Shown: positions 1 through 11,790, counted from the stretch's first letter. The stretch is 64,000 bases of DNA from Blastomyces gilchristii SLH14081 (GCF_000003855.2 NW_003101663.1:182033-246032), one strand, 5' to 3'. Program-made: numbers and translations. Notes: generated by a model from the letters alone, not told the origin.

Positions 1-1
1 C

Positions 2-142
2 CACGAACGAGCAAAATTATCGAAGCTATTAGGCGCTGCGGAAGATGTATTATGCCTTGTGGATATCTCCGACGCCCTACAGAGAGCAGTTAGCAAGTGG
101 AGTTATATGAGAACTTGGGCAAACCGGGAGGAGATGTTTTGA
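2..142 (+). CDS. C-terminal end of an unidentified protein (partial)
   Basis: A reading frame open from base 2 ends with TGA at 140-142 and gives 46 residues ending in ANREEMF. The residue mix (Leu/Ala/Lys/Glu, a helix-like stretch around LCLVDISDALQRAV) and the normal GC content look like real coding sequence; the other two forward frames have early stops. The 5' part lies outside the window. I do not recognise the family. It would be convergent with the YbjQ-like gene downstream. Confidence 0.45.
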   Translation, partial: HERAKLSKLLGAAEDVLCLVDISDALQRAVSKWSYMRTWANREEMF

Positions 143-1284
143 AGGGGGAATTAATATGTAAACATATACCATCGTCTTCGTAGATCATTATCATCAGTTT
201 CACGCTGTGCGATGTTCCGAGGCGTCGAAGATGAGGATGTTGATGGTTCAGGTCCTGCCATTGTAGAATATCGAATTGTGCTGGACCGCGCTGTATTGCT
301 TGTTTACCTGTAGCTGCTCATACGACTAGATATTCGCGCAAGATACTAGAAAAATGAAATATACACGGGCTATAGTGCAATACCGAGAGAGGGGGTATCT
401 TGCTTCAAGGACAAGAAAAAAAATAAAATAATAATAAACAAAACTTCCCTGGTACAGAGAGAAAGTAAATTTACAGGAACAGATGGATATCAAAAACCGC
501 ATAAAAGAAATTGGAGATATATAAATATATTTATCTATAAACGGGTCGGGTCGGTGGGAAGACAAATCGCGCGAACCACGGGTGGCGACAAACTGTGAAA
601 ATTTTTTATATTGAGATACGAACCACGCTTTTTTTCTTTTTATTTTTTTTATTTTTTTTCCGGGCTAGAACTGGAATGCAATATATGTAATATCTTGAAT
701 AGCAGGTTGTTTTGGTCCCTGTATCTCATAATAAGGGGGTTGAGATGATTTCATTGCGACTTGACTTTGCGATGGCTGGAATATATCATTTGCGGAGACA
801 CAGAAAAAAAGACCATGGCTGAGGTCGCAAAGTAGAGTTCAGGCAACACGCCTTAACATTTTTCGATTGATATATTGAGTGTAGATATGTATAACATGTA
901 TGGAGTGGAGGAATCACGTTTGCTGCCAAGATGCAGACAGGAGAAAATACGTCATCGTTGGTTGTTTTTATGCATTCCCAGAACGGTGAAAATCCTACGT
1001 AGTATGTACTGTACATTGTAGGAGTTATGTCTCACTCAACAGGTACTCCATTGACAAGAAGATATTGTTCAAGTTTATATGCCCAGGAACGAACAGGAAA
1101 AGGAACCCATGAAAATCAGGCAAGGAGTAAAAACCAAATGAAAAAGATATGAAAAAGATGAGGCAAAAAGAAATCCTCAAAAAGCCCCCACCCCCCCCCC
1201 CCAATCAACTTATCAACCATTACATATAAATCAAGTATATATACTACACAATGCTACAGAAATTATAGATATGTTAAAACCCCC
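143..1284. other. Convergent intergenic region
   Basis: This 1.1-kb stretch lies between the 3' ends of a plus-strand and a minus-strand gene, so it should hold two 3' untranslated regions. It has T-rich and A-rich runs and a poly-C tract near 1190-1202. The short open frames here (for example 326-565 and 786-1016 on the minus strand) are low-complexity and show no family motif. I see no further gene. Confidence 0.6.
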
Positions 1285-1698
1285 CTACTCAATCATCTCC
1301 ACAACCACCGCCGTCCCATACGCACACACCTGCGCAAACCCGCCTAGATCACTCGTATCAAACCGCAGCGCGATAATCGCATTCCCGCCCTTCTGCAAAC
1401 ACTCGCCCACCATGCGCGCCACAGCTTCGTTGCGCGCCCGGTACAGCATCGTCGTGAACATGCCCAGCTCGCCGCCCGCGATGGATTTGAGCACCATGCC
1501 CAGCCCCGCCGCCAAGTTGCGCGATTGCACCGTCAGCCCGTACACGGCGCCTAGCACGCGGGTTACCCGGTAGCCCGGGAGGTCGTTCATGGTGGTCGTG
1601 ATCACGCCGTCTGTGTCAGTGAAGGCGCCGTGGATTTCGAGGCCCTGGATACTGTCTTGGGCGGGGATGGCGGATTTGGCTTTGGATTCTGATGCCAT
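1285..1698 (-). CDS. YbjQ/UPF0145-family small protein
   Basis: A single-exon gene of 137 residues, ATG at 1698-1696 and TAG at 1287-1285. The protein has the compact YbjQ layout: a strand with TTTMNDLPGYRVTRVLGAVYG, then an Arg/Ala-rich central helix (YRARNEAVARMVGECLQKG), then GNAIIALRFDTSD and a final strand ending in AYGTAVVVE. The alternating Gly-Asn-Ala-Ile element before the last strand is typical of the family. Bacterial members are sometimes described as putative heavy-metal-binding proteins, and fungal ones are uncharacterised, so no reaction can be given. Length is slightly above the bacterial norm of about 105 because of an N-terminal extension of about 25 residues. It is divergently arranged with eRF1 across 1.04 kb. 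The family call is from motif recognition and has not been searched. Confidence 0.85.
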   Translation of the reverse strand: MASESKAKSAIPAQDSIQGLEIHGAFTDTDGVITTTMNDLPGYRVTRVLGAVYGLTVQSRNLAAGLGMVLKSIAGGELGMFTTMLYRARNEAVARMVGECLQKGGNAIIALRFDTSDLGGFAQVCAYGTAVVVEMIE

Positions 1699-2740
1699 GG
1701 GGGGCGGTATAGAAATATATAGGTAAGTATGTAGCTGTGTAGCTCTGTGTTTGCTCTCGAATCTGATAGTGCTTTTTTTGAGGTGAGGAAGAAAGCAGGA
1801 GAGGAAAGGTTGAATTTATAGATTTTCAAGGATATTATTGTGAAGAATTCGCTTCTTATGCTTTTGGGAGGTGTATGTACATGTATATGTACTTTGAATG
1901 TGTTTGGTATATTTGTTACTTTTGAATCATCTCAACGTCCTGTGCTCCGATTTATATACCTCGAGGACCAGCAGCAAGCCTTATCCCTCGCGTTTTGCTG
2001 CTAGCTCGATGTAGGATAAACCTCGTATTCCGGCCGATTTCCACGGTTGGGTGTGGCCATTTGTTCGATGGTGATCAGCCTAACTATTTATTGTCCTCTG
2101 TACGGAGTAGATCGCCGTGTTGGAAGAGGCACACCGACATGCGTCTTGGATCGTGTCCTGTCTCTGCATATAAGTGTTTAATTAACGTATTCCATGGCAG
2201 AAACGTGAGCAAATTTGACCACTGGTAACCACCGTGTTTTTCTGCTTCTCTTCTATGCTTTGGCATGTAATCTGCAATTGGGTGTGTGAGATAGCCGTTA
2301 TCATAGCGACAGTATATTTTTTGGACTGTAAAATCAGCCACACTCGGAAACGGGACGTAGAGGAAGACAAAAGAATGGATAGATTCGCCATGCCATCGAG
2401 TAAATTGCACCAAATATCTCCAGCTCATTATTATTTGTCTGCGGAGTTGTTCCGTCTTGCGGCGGTGCTTATGTCATCGCCCGCCAGCCAACCTCGTCCC
2501 CCACAATCGGCTGCAGAAATTGTTCAACCTCCGCCAACTGCAACGACAAGTCGACCGGCTGAAAGGTGAGTGCTTCTACCCGTCTAAAGTCTAAAGTCTA
2601 AACCCTCTCTCTATATCCGTCTCTCGTCTCTTCTCGGTGTATATATCGCAGAATTCGGTTGCTAACCAGCCTGTTCTTTCAAGTGTGCTCCTTATATCAC
2701 TCCTACCCCCCCGGCGGTCGCACATCCAAGGTCGCCCACC
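1699..2740. promoter_or_regulatory. Divergent promoter region of the YbjQ-like and eRF1 genes, with a likely eRF1 leader intron
   Basis: The 1.04 kb separates two divergent start codons and must hold both promoters. Near its right end a strong donor GTGAGT at 2566, a GCTAAC branch-point match at 2661-2666 and a CAAG acceptor ending at 2683 define a probable 118-bp intron in the eRF1 5' leader, 57 bases before the ATG. The short open frames inside (1995-2228, 2234-2569) show no recognisable domain. Confidence 0.5.
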
Positions 2741-4368
2741 ATGAGCGTGGCTCAGGCGAACGACGCGGAGAAGAACATCGAGATATGGAAGGTCAAGAAG
2801 CTGATCAAACGCCTCGAGGCGGCTCGTGGAAATGGAACGTCCATGATCTCCTTGATTATCCGTGAGCCTTCACTTTTCTTGACCACCCCTCCAACCCAAC
2901 CACCAGCCCCCAAGCGTTCTGACTATGTGTTTTTTGAACTTCGGACTGACTCAACATGTTTTCTGCCTGAATAGCGCCTAAGGACCAGGTCTCACGAGCA
3001 GCTAAGATGTTGGCGGAAGAGTTTGTATGTCACGCTTTCCTCCCGAGGTGGCCAGTTTCGTCTTAAATTCTTTTTTTTTTTTTTCCCTCCTATAGAGATG
3101 GAATGTAAAGAATTACGTATTAATATTCACTCCCCCCCCAGGGTACCGCTTCCAACATCAAATCTCGAGTTAACCGCCTGTCCGTCCTGTCGGCTATTAC
3201 CTCCACCCAACAGCGTCTCAAGCTCTACACAAAAGTCCCTCCAAACGGACTCGTTATCTACTGTGGTGAAATTATCACCTCCGAGGGAAAGGAGCGGAAG
3301 ATTAACATCGACTTTGAGCCTTTCAAGCCCATCAATACGTCCCTCTACCTTTGTGACAACAAGTTTCACACCGAAGCCCTCAGCGAACTCCTCGAGTCAG
3401 ACCAGAAGTTCGGATTCATCATCATGGATGGTAACGGCGCTCTCTTCGGAACCCTAAGCGGAAACACCAGAGACGTAGTCCACAAGTTCTCCGTTGCTCT
3501 CCCCAAGAAGCACGGTCGTGGTGGTCAGTCTGCTTTGCGTTTCGCCCGTCTTCGAGAGGAAAAGCGTCACAACTATGTCCGTAAAGTTGCCGAACTGGCA
3601 GTGCAGAATTTCATCACCAATGACAAAGTTAACGTTGCCGGTATCATCCTTGCTGGATCCGCCGATTTCAAGAACGACCTCAACCAGTCCGACATGTTTG
3701 ATAACCGCCTTCAATCCAAGGTTATCAAGGTCGTTGATGTTTCCTACGGTGGTGAGAACGGCTTCAACCAAGCCATTGAACTTGCCTCTGAGACTCTTGG
3801 CAACGTCAAATTCATTCAGGAGAAGAAACTTATCGGCAAATACTTCGAGGAAATCAGCCAGGATAGCGGCAGAGTCTGTTACGGTGTGGACGATACTCTT
3901 AAAGCTTTGGAACTAGGTGCTGCAGAAACGTTGATCGTTTACGAAAACTTGGATGTTACCCGCTGGGTTCTCAAGGCCAGCACCGGCGAAGAAGTTATTC
4001 TCCACACCACCAAGGCCCAGGAGGCTAACCGGGAGATGTTTATGGATAAGGAAACCGGGCAGGAAATGGAAATTGAGGACCAAAGCTCGTTCCTTGAATG
4101 GCTGGCTGAGCATTACAAAGATTTTGGAGCAACCCTGGAGTTTGTTTCCGATCGGTCCAGCGAAGGAAACCAGTTCGTCAAGGGCTTTGGTGGTATCGGA
4201 GCTATTCTCCGCTACAAAGTCAACTTTGAGCAGTTGGCTGATTACGAATCCGAGGACGAGTTCTACGACGGTATGTACATCTATATCTGCAAAACCCCCA
4301 TTTTCCCCGCTCCTGTTTCAGTTCTAGGTATATTCAGATGCTAATCTTACTTGCATCCTACAGATTGA
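2741..4368 (+). CDS. SUP45: Eukaryotic peptide chain release factor 1 (eRF1)
   Basis: Recognises all three stop codons in the ribosomal A site and triggers peptide release with eRF3 in the cytosol. Four exons restore a continuous 434-residue protein: 2741-2861, 2975-3024, 3142-4270 and 4364-4368; the last exon supplies only the final Asp and TGA. Visible landmarks in order: [12 protein letters not shown] at the N terminus, TASNIKS stop-codon-reading loop (exon 3 start), YLCDNKF of the YxCxxxF motif, the catalytic GGQ within [20 protein letters not shown], and an acidic C-terminal tail ending EDEFYDD. Length is within three residues of the yeast protein. Introns follow GTGAGC/GTATGT...AG rules and the third has a CTAAT branch site. 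Retaining intron 3 would add about 20 unrelated residues before a stop at 4342-4344. Very confident. Confidence 0.97.
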
Positions 4369-5490
4369 CGGTTTTGCGACCTCGCGGAGAGCGAGGATGA
4401 TTGCCCAGAAATCCCTTCGGAGGATGTTCTGACGGCTCGTCCCTTGAATTCAGCTAACAATGACATTCAAGGAGGTTCCCGGACAGCCGCCACACGGGCT
4501 CTATGTCCGTCTGCCCAATCCAGCACGAAGCTTCTCAGAGGTACTGCAAACTTTCTTTTTACGTCGTGCATTTTTGGAAACATCTAATTAAATTCTTGGT
4601 GTTTTATTATAGGGCCATCCAAGCTCCGTAATGTGGCTATGAGCAATTAAAGAGAAAAAGAAACACAGGCTTTCCAACTTCTTCTTATATAACAAGAGAA
4701 GTCCTCTTTTAGATACGAAAACCCTGGCTGGATTACTGAGCGACAAAAGAGGCGGCCAAATCGGAAGGAGGCGAGAGGCGTGTTCGATTTTTTTTTCCAC
4801 TTTTCAGAGAGTTTGTATCTTTTTTTGTCCCAAATACAGCCGATAACATAACGTGCTCCTTTCTCCCTCTCCTGCAAGGCTCTGTAACACAGCGAGAGAT
4901 CTTTTTAGAAAGGGGCAGTGACCAAGAAATATTATTTATCGGTTTTTTCCCAGACTGCGTGTTTCTCTATAATTATGATTTATTATTATCATTATCATTA
5001 CGCCCTCTTTAAGGTTTTTTAGTATTTTTTATATTTTCATTTTTAAATTTCTGTTCTCGCGACTACATCTTTACGCGTTAACCTATATTTTATCTATTAG
5101 ATAGACTTTATTTTATCTACTTTCGTTCTGCACAGCCGGCATCCTCATTCTCGCTTTAGAAACGCGTGCAGGCTGACTGATATGTTCTTTCTATATATAG
5201 ACTTCGGGAAAGGAAGAGAAAAAGACCTCCTCTTCAACAATATAACAACGTTCCAGCTTTCGGGAGGAGGAATTTAGCGGGTTCATCTTTCATTTTCATC
5301 ATTTTCATTCCTCTTTTAATGACTCCATTGTGGTGTGGGATGAGATTATCAACCTCAACCATTCACCAGCCACCACCCGCAGCAAGTTCTTACTCAGGCT
5401 CTTCTCTAAGACACATGATAAAGGAGAAGAAGCTACCCTATCTATAAACAAACACATAACAAATCGTTCACTCATTCAATGAATATCTCC

Positions 5491-5548
<58 letters not shown>

Positions 5549-5633
5549 AAGAAATAAAAAGATAAGAAAGAAAAAGAAAAGTAAATAACGCAACAACCCC
5601 CCTCCCACCCCCAGCCCCTCTATACCCCAACAC
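4369..5633. other. Convergent intergenic region after eRF1
   Basis: Contains the 3' untranslated regions of eRF1 (+) and prephenate dehydratase (-). A possible 3' UTR intron runs from GTACTG at 4541 to an AG near 4613. The rest is T- and A-rich with no supported gene; the minus-strand frames at 4588-4877 are low-complexity. Confidence 0.55.
5492..5548. repeat. Poly-A run followed by a GA microsatellite
   Basis: Thirty consecutive A bases at 5492-5521 are followed by about 13 GA dinucleotides to 5548. They sit in the short 3' flank of the prephenate dehydratase gene. A simple sequence repeat, probably length-polymorphic. Confidence 0.9.
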
Positions 5634-6965
5634 TTAACCCAACCGACCCCCCCAACTCCCCAAATCCCTACAACAGCTCGTCTTCCCCTCCAACTCCTCC
5701 ATCGCCTTCTCCACCACATCCTCCTCATGCACGCCGCGCACGCGCTCACACTCCACGAAGAAGATATACTGCCAGGGCCTGATCTGGCCCGGGCGCGAGA
5801 CGATGCTGGTGAGGTTCAGGCCGTGGCGGCGGAAGATGGTGAGGGCGTCGACGAGGGCGCCGGGGGTCTCGTGGTTGATCATGAAAGAGATGAGGGATTT
5901 TAGTTTGGTGGGTGGTGCTGCTGTTGTTGTTGTTGTATCTGTACTTGAGGTAGCAGTGGCGGTGGGATAGAAATCGCCCCCCTCTCCCTCCCCCTCCCTA
6001 GTCCTCTCGCTGTTCCGATTCCGCAAGACGAGGAAGCGCGTCGTGTTATCGGCGCGGTCTTCGATGTTTGCTGCTAGGATGGAGAGGTTGTGGTGCGTGG
6101 CGGCGAAGGAGCTGGCGATCGCGGCTGGGATGCCTTCGCTGTCGTTGCCGGTTGCGTTGTCACCACCACCGTTACCACCAGTACCAGGAGTAGGAGTAGG
6201 GATAGGGGCAGTGGTGCTACCGTATTTCGCGACGATGCTGGCCGCTCTGGAGGTTGAGGGGGTGTCTTTTCTCTCGATGCCGCGGAAGTGTTTTGAGAGG
6301 AAGACTTCGCACTGGCCCCAGGCTTGGGGGTGGGTATACAGTTTTGAGATGCGCGGGTAGATGGTTTCGGGATCTATTTTTGTGTGTATATATAAAGATT
6401 GTTAGGATGATTCTTTGCGTGGTATAAACTATATATATATATATATATGCGATATGTTCTATGTACCTGAAGCCGCATCCTCGTTACGGACAAGCAGACA
6501 GTGGTGGACGGTTAGATAGTACTCGCCGCACACGACGATGTCATGGTAACGGCCATCGCGGTCGGCCAGGAGGTCGAGCGTCTGCACGACGGAGCCATTT
6601 GTGGAGTTCTCAAAAGGGATGACGGCATAGTCTGCCTCGGTGGATTGGATGGCGGCAAAGGCGTCGGCGAAGGAGGGTTTAGGGAGCAGAGTGACGGTTC
6701 TCGTTGTAGAGGTGGTCGTAGTGGTGGATGTGGGGAAGAGGTCCAGGGCTGCCTGCTCGATGGGATTTCAATTGATTCAAATCCTCCTTAGTTATCTACT
6801 TCTCAAGGGGTGTAGAATAGAAACTTGCGAAATCGAAATGGAATTTGGGTAATGACAAAGAAAAAGCATATCAAAACGGCTGTATTTCTTGCTGACCTGA
6901 TGCGAGAATGAAGCCAGCGGGCCGAGGAATGTGACCCGTAGCTCCTTGTGGGGAGACGCGGACAT
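5634..6965 (-). CDS. PHA2: Prephenate dehydratase (phenylalanine biosynthesis)
   Basis: Converts prephenate to phenylpyruvate, the committed step to phenylalanine. Three exons on the minus strand, 6965-6897, 6752-6467 and 6373-5634, join in frame to a 364-residue protein. Exon 1 gives the N-terminal VTFLGPLASFSHQ; exon 2 gives AALDLFP, SFADAFAAI and the catalytic-site signature YAVIPFENSTNGSV; exon 3 begins DPETIYPRISKLYTHPQAWGQC and ends with the regulatory ACT domain (HETPGALVDALTIFRRHGLNLTSI, SRPGQ, WQYIFFVE). Length is a little over the yeast 334 because low-complexity linkers are inserted before and inside the ACT region (Gly/Thr/Pro around 6150-6230, Thr/Ala/Glu-Gly around 5900-6000). 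The ACT domain suggests feedback control by phenylalanine, as known for the family. Divergent from the Htd2-like gene. Confidence 0.93.
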
Positions 6966-7313
6966 GGCGCAGTGTTGTAGTTTGTCCCCGTTGATAGAGT
7001 GTTGTCCGCTTAATGTGCCTTTTGAATGAAACAATACCGGTATCAATTGGAAATTGCAGAGTCTTCTTCCGTAGTTGGTGAAAATAGTTACCCCGCTACG
7101 CATATCTTGGAGCGCATGGTGGATGTGGTTATTATTTAAATATCTCAAATATTTAAACGATAGCATCGGAGAAAATCAAAACTCCTCAACAACAATAACT
7201 AGTTAATAATTAGCAACCACAACTCCGATGATTGAAAACTATAGCTAGCACCTAGTAGCCAGAGCTATCTCAAGACTGCTGGCTAGTCCAATTGTCACCA
7301 ATTCCGACAAACC
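6966..7313. promoter_or_regulatory. Divergent promoter of PHA2 and the Htd2-like gene
   Basis: A 348-bp gap between two opposite start codons, so both promoters must fit here. It holds an AT-rich stretch around 7130-7160 and no coding signal. I could not pick a specific factor site with confidence. Confidence 0.5.
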
Positions 7314-8592
7314 ATGTTGGCCAGTCCGTGTAAGCGGCCATCTATCTCTGCACTGCTACCGCGCATCATACACTCCCAATCCCGCCGCACCCTCTCCTCC
7401 TCCGCCCTCCGCACACAGCTAGACCAACTACCCCAACGCCGCCTCCCGCTCTTCTACGACTATCTCACCCCACAGCAATCACATCTCCTCAATCTCTCCC
7501 TCACGGGCTTTGTCCCTACCACAGCAACCGCTAACAATGCCCAACTACCACCAACAAGCGCGACTACTACAACATCTACCCTCCCATCCTCAGCCCTGAA
7601 CCCCCCGCCTATGCCTGCCGGTCACCACCTAGTCTACTTCCCACCGCAGGTCCCCACCTCCCAGCTCCTACCTGATGGCACGGATATATTACATTACCCA
7701 GGCCCGCCATTTAACCGGCGGATGTGGGCCGGGGGCTGGGTGCGGTGGCGGTCCAACAACAACAACAATAATAATATTAATAATAATAATAATAATGTTA
7801 ATGATCATAATGCCGCAAAGGCTCCAGGACACAAACCGCTGCTACTAGATGGGCAACGTGCTGTGTGCATGGAAGGGATTAGAGATGTGTCTGTGAAGGG
7901 CAGGGAAGGGGAGGAGAAGGTGTTTGTGAGTGTTGAGAGGCGGGTTGCCGTTGTTGGAGAGGGGGAGGATGAGGCGGTGATTAAGAGGAGAGTGTGGACG
8001 GAGGATGAAGGGGAGTGGGGAGATGCGGTTGTGGTTGAGCGGAGGAATTTGGTATTTATGAGGGATAGGGACGGGGTTGTGGACGGGGCTGGAAAGGACG
8101 GGGGGTTTAGGAAGGTTGTTAAGGGTTCGTCTGGAGGACTTCTTCTTCATCATCTTTCTTTTCCCTCTTCGACCATGGGCTAACAAAGATTCAACAGCGC
8201 CAACAAACCCAGACTTCAGCCATCTTCTCATCCCGTCACGGTCCCTTCTATTCCGCTTTTCAGCCCTCACTTTCAACGCGCACTCCATCCACCTGGATCC
8301 CAGCTACGCACGAGATGTCGAGGGGTACCCGGACGTACTAGTCCACGGCCCGCTTACTCTCACTCTAATACTTACGGCATTCCAGAACCACATATCTGAC
8401 ATCTCCGCTGGACAGGCGGTAATTGGGAGCATTGAGTATCGGAATCTGGCACCGTTGTTCGTGGAGCGGGAGATGAGGATATGTGCTAAGCAGAAAGGTA
8501 ACGGGGGGAGTGCTGGCGCTGGACCATGGGATATATGGGTTGAGGGGCCTGAAGGGGGATTGACAGTTAAGGGAACTGTGCATGTACTATAA
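7314..8592 (+). CDS. HTD2: Mitochondrial 3-hydroxyacyl-thioester dehydratase, Htd2-type hot-dog protein
   Basis: Likely dehydrates 3-hydroxyacyl-ACP in type II fatty acid synthesis inside mitochondria. Two exons, 7314-8124 and 8198-8592, give 401 residues; the joint restores VVK-APTNPDF and uses donor GTTCGT, branch GCTAAC and acceptor CAACAG. The N terminus is Arg/Ser-rich without acids (SQSRRTLSSSALR), as in mitochondrial targeting peptides. The first half carries HHLVYFPP and YPGPPFNRRMWAGGWVRW; the second carries LLFRFSALTFNAHSIHLDP, YARDVEGYPDVLVHGPLT and IEYRNLAPLFV, the hot-dog hydratase core with its Asn/His pair. An Asn-rich insert (7756-7800, AAC/AAT repeats) interrupts the N-terminal half. 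Assignment by motif; a peroxisomal or other MaoC-like hydratase is the main alternative. Confidence 0.82.
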
Positions 8593-9801
8593 CAATGCAG
8601 AACTGATGAAGGAAATTGGGGTTGAAGAACAGCATAACCTCATAGAGGCATTCTCAAGTTGGTCCAAAGGTTGCAACAATCCCAGGATCAATTTGGACTT
8701 TTATTATAACTAATGATACGTAGCTGTCTCACCTCCATCGCATTGGGCGCCATCACGCGACACAATAGGGACCGCATTGCGGGGGCTTCTGGGGGATTAC
8801 TTCTTGGAGAACCTGGTTCCTCTCCCCTTGGGTCTTCCACAGCCAGTTTTACCAGAGGAACCTCAGCCTGACTCACTCGGTGAATGCTGGCAGACCGACG
8901 CGCTGAGTAGGCCCACACACCTACGGGTAACCAACAAAGCGCCCTGGGCAGCTAAAAAGGGATGAGCAGACGCTAGATTGTGAAAGGTGTGACTAACCCG
9001 GAGGAACCAGGCGAGACAGTTTTATATTGAAGGTTGCCCGCAAAATGCCCAAGAGGCGTTTTCCACGGGAAGCCGAATCGAAGGCAAATTCAAGCTCCCA
9101 GAGACGGCCGTGGGAAAGTTAAATGTGAGAAGTCGTCCCTGTCTCCCGAATATACATAGTAGGACACAAATGTATGTTCCGATTGGATGTGAGCATAAGT
9201 AAAGTAAGCTGACCCTCGCTCTATGTTAGCTTCCCACAAAGCTGAAATGGCGGACGGTGTTATATGTGATGGCCTTGGTCATATTTGCTGAATTAATAAT
9301 GGGCTATCTGGGGGTGAAATGGCGGTAAATTTTGTTCACGTAAGTAGGAGATCAGAGCTGGTCGAGTAGGCTCAACAAACAGTCGTTACGTGCTGATGGG
9401 ACTACATCGTTGATAGTTGAATAGGGCAAATGGAAGTACCAGTTAACCTGTCAAGTAGCTAGATACCTTTCGGTTCTACAAATAACTTATTTAATAATAA
9501 CCTGGAAGATTCTTCGCAGGATGTCGTGGCCGGTAATTAACTTGATGTCACGGAAAGATGCCGGGAATTTAGGGCTCCACAGATCACGGGATGCTAGGCA
9601 GCTTCTGCGGCGAAACAATTCACCGGCGACGCTTACCAAACCTAGCTAGCTCAGTTGCAGCGAGAGCAAAACTATTTAAACTCGTAGAGGACACAACTCC
9701 CTCCAAAAAGATTCTTTCCCTTCAATTTCTTTTCTCTGCTCACGACAATGTGAATGTGAACGGAACCTGCATTTCTGACATTTTAACACCACACTTAGAA
9801 G
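8593..9801. other. Intergenic region between HTD2 and the derlin gene
   Basis: About 1.2 kb between two co-directional genes, holding the HTD2 3' end and the derlin promoter. GC content is normal. Open frames at 8688-8918 (minus) and 9591-9836 (plus) show no domain; the latter overlaps the derlin first exon in another frame. I see no tRNA or other RNA gene. Confidence 0.5.
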
Positions 9802-11338
9802 ATGGATGTTTTCTGGAGTGCACCGCCTGTGATTAGGTAAAGGAACCCACCCCCCAAGAACCTACCTTTCTCGGCGCTCGCGGCTCGCGTTTTGTATACA
9901 ATAATACTGATGGCTCCTCCCATACACATAGGACGATCACTGCGGCCGCATTTATTGAGTCTCTGCTCGTTTATGGCGGTCTTCTCAGTCCAGTTAGGAT
10001 CTTTTACCACCATTCCTTTATTTTCAAGATCTTTCCCGAGGTCTGGAGACTAGTCACCTCATTTCTTCTGACAGACTCGGACCTGAACTTTATCTTCGAT
10101 CTTTACTTTAGTAGGGTCTCTTGTTTTGGTTTTGATTCACTTTGCGCCATGAGAGGCGACAATGCTTGTTTTCATGGTGGAAACGGAAAAAGAAAAAAAA
10201 TGCGGCCTCGACGCCCACTATCCTCACTAACAACTTTACTCTACGTCAACAGTGTATAAATATGGCAGCGGTCTGGAAAGAGACTCGCCACGCTTTTCTA
10301 TCCCTGGCGACTTTTTCACTTATGTTGTTTTCGTAGGCACAGTGATTCTGGTAAGTACCTTCTGTTTGCCTGGTTTCACTTTTACTTCTCTTATCTTTCC
10401 ATGCCCTCCGCATATCTGCCCGCCCAGCCAATTCTAGCTGAAGCGGTTCCTGGTCGTGAGGAAGATTACCCCTACATCTCGTGCAGACCAATCATTCGCA
10501 ATCAATCCTTTTATGGACTGTATGCGGTGTAGGCATGGTGGGATTATCTGATGCGTAACCAGCTAGAATATTTCTGTTTCTCGCATGGTGGTTGTGGGTT
10601 CCTACATTTCCCTCTTGAAATTAATCCTTTTATTTCGTATCCTTATATAAACTTATCAGCGTCTTTCTTGTGTCTTCATTTATGTTCTATACACTGTTAT
10701 TTCTACACCTCTCGTGATATTACTAGTACTTTAAGAATATAGAAGAGAGGCTGACCGGCCCGAATAGTTTACTGCAGGTGGCCTCGTAGGCGCCGGGATT
10801 TTCACTCAAGGTACGAGTTTGGAAGAACACCAACCTATGCATATGAGAATGATTGTACTCTATAAACACTTAAAAAAGAAGTAATCTTCGAATCTAACCC
10901 CGCCCTATCAACCCAGCCCTAATAATCGCCTTCATGTACACCCACGGCCAAGCCAACGCCGGCAAAAAGGAAAACTTTTATGTCGTCCAAATCCCCGTCG
11001 AGATGCTCCCCTGGGCCACCCTGGCCCTTAGATTGGTGATTAGGGGCCCGCATGCAGCATGGACAGCAGCATGCGGTCTCGTAGCCGCTCATCTGTACGA
11101 GTTCCTCACCCGCATCTACCCCACCTATGGCCGTGGAAGACAGTTTATATGGACGCCCGTGTTTGTGAAGAGATGGTTTGGGGCCCATCACATTAACCAG
11201 ACTCATCGCGCGTACGGTGTGGCATACCACCCTGGTGATAGGGAGACACGGGAGGCGGCGAAGGCGTCCGGGTCGGGGAGTGGTTGGTTCTCTAGCGATT
11301 CTTGGAGTGGGAGGGGTGTCGGCCGGAGACTTGGGTGA
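9802..11338 (+). CDS. Derlin (Der1/Dfm1-like ER-associated degradation protein)
   Basis: A multi-pass rhomboid pseudoprotease of the ER membrane that helps move misfolded proteins to the cytosol for ubiquitination. Five exons, 9802-9836, 9932-10110, 10253-10350, 10768-10810 and 10917-11338, keep frame and give 258 residues. The start is MDVFWSAPPV; then ESLLVYGGLLSP, FKIFPEVWRLVTSFLLTD, LYFMYKYGSGLE, the hydrophobic FFTYVVFVGTVIL, GGLVGAGIFTQALIIAFMYT and IPVEMLPWATLALRLV, followed by AAHLYEFLTRIYPTYGRGR. The order of the membrane segments and the WR motif are those of derlins. The C-terminal tail is short, Gly/Ser/Arg-rich (about 40 residues), without an obvious SHP box, so it is closer in size to Der1 than to Dfm1. 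Which paralogue it is stays open. Confidence 0.9.
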
Positions 11339-11790
11339 TATTTTATTTTACTGTGTCCATCTTGCTTTTAATTTGCAGCATTTATAGAACGAGATACACG
11401 GATGATTGAAGGTTTAAGGATATATATGGTTACTCACTGGAATTGCAATTATTATGAGCATGCGTAACGTGCGATATGAATTGATCCCATTTCTTCCATC
11501 ATTCGCATTCGTCCTGCGAAGTCAAACTGTATCCATGGATTGAATATTTCATCACGTGATATAATCCAACAATTTCCACGCTAAATCACTTTTGTGCGCC
11601 AGAGCTTTTCCTTCGCCCAAAAAAATAAAAATCGACTTACTTTGGACGCACTGCAAAATTGGCTGGGCAAACCCGATACAAGAGTCGACTTCTCTCCACC
11701 TGAGCAAGAGTAGACCGTCGGGACTACGTCTATTATCAACCTTTTTGTCTGCAATCCGGTTTTGGTCAAATCTTTGCAATCAATTCCAAA
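11339..11790. promoter_or_regulatory. CBF5 promoter region
   Basis: 452 bp between the derlin stop and the CBF5 start codon, on the same strand. It contains the derlin 3' end and a palindromic E-box (annotated separately). No coding signal. Confidence 0.5.
11551..11560. promoter_or_regulatory. Palindromic E-box ATCACGTGAT upstream of CBF5
   Basis: A perfect 10-bp palindrome with the CACGTG core lies about 230 bp before the CBF5 ATG. Such sites bind bHLH factors (Cbf1 and SREBP types) in fungi. That it controls CBF5 is an inference from position only. Confidence 0.4.

Noticed and set aside
1271..1573. Plus-strand open frame opposite the YbjQ-like gene
   Set aside because: It is the antisense shadow of a GC-rich coding region with clear family motifs on the other strand.
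9591..9836. 81-residue plus-strand frame before the derlin gene
   Set aside because: It overlaps the derlin first exon in another frame, ends exactly at the splice donor and shows no domain.
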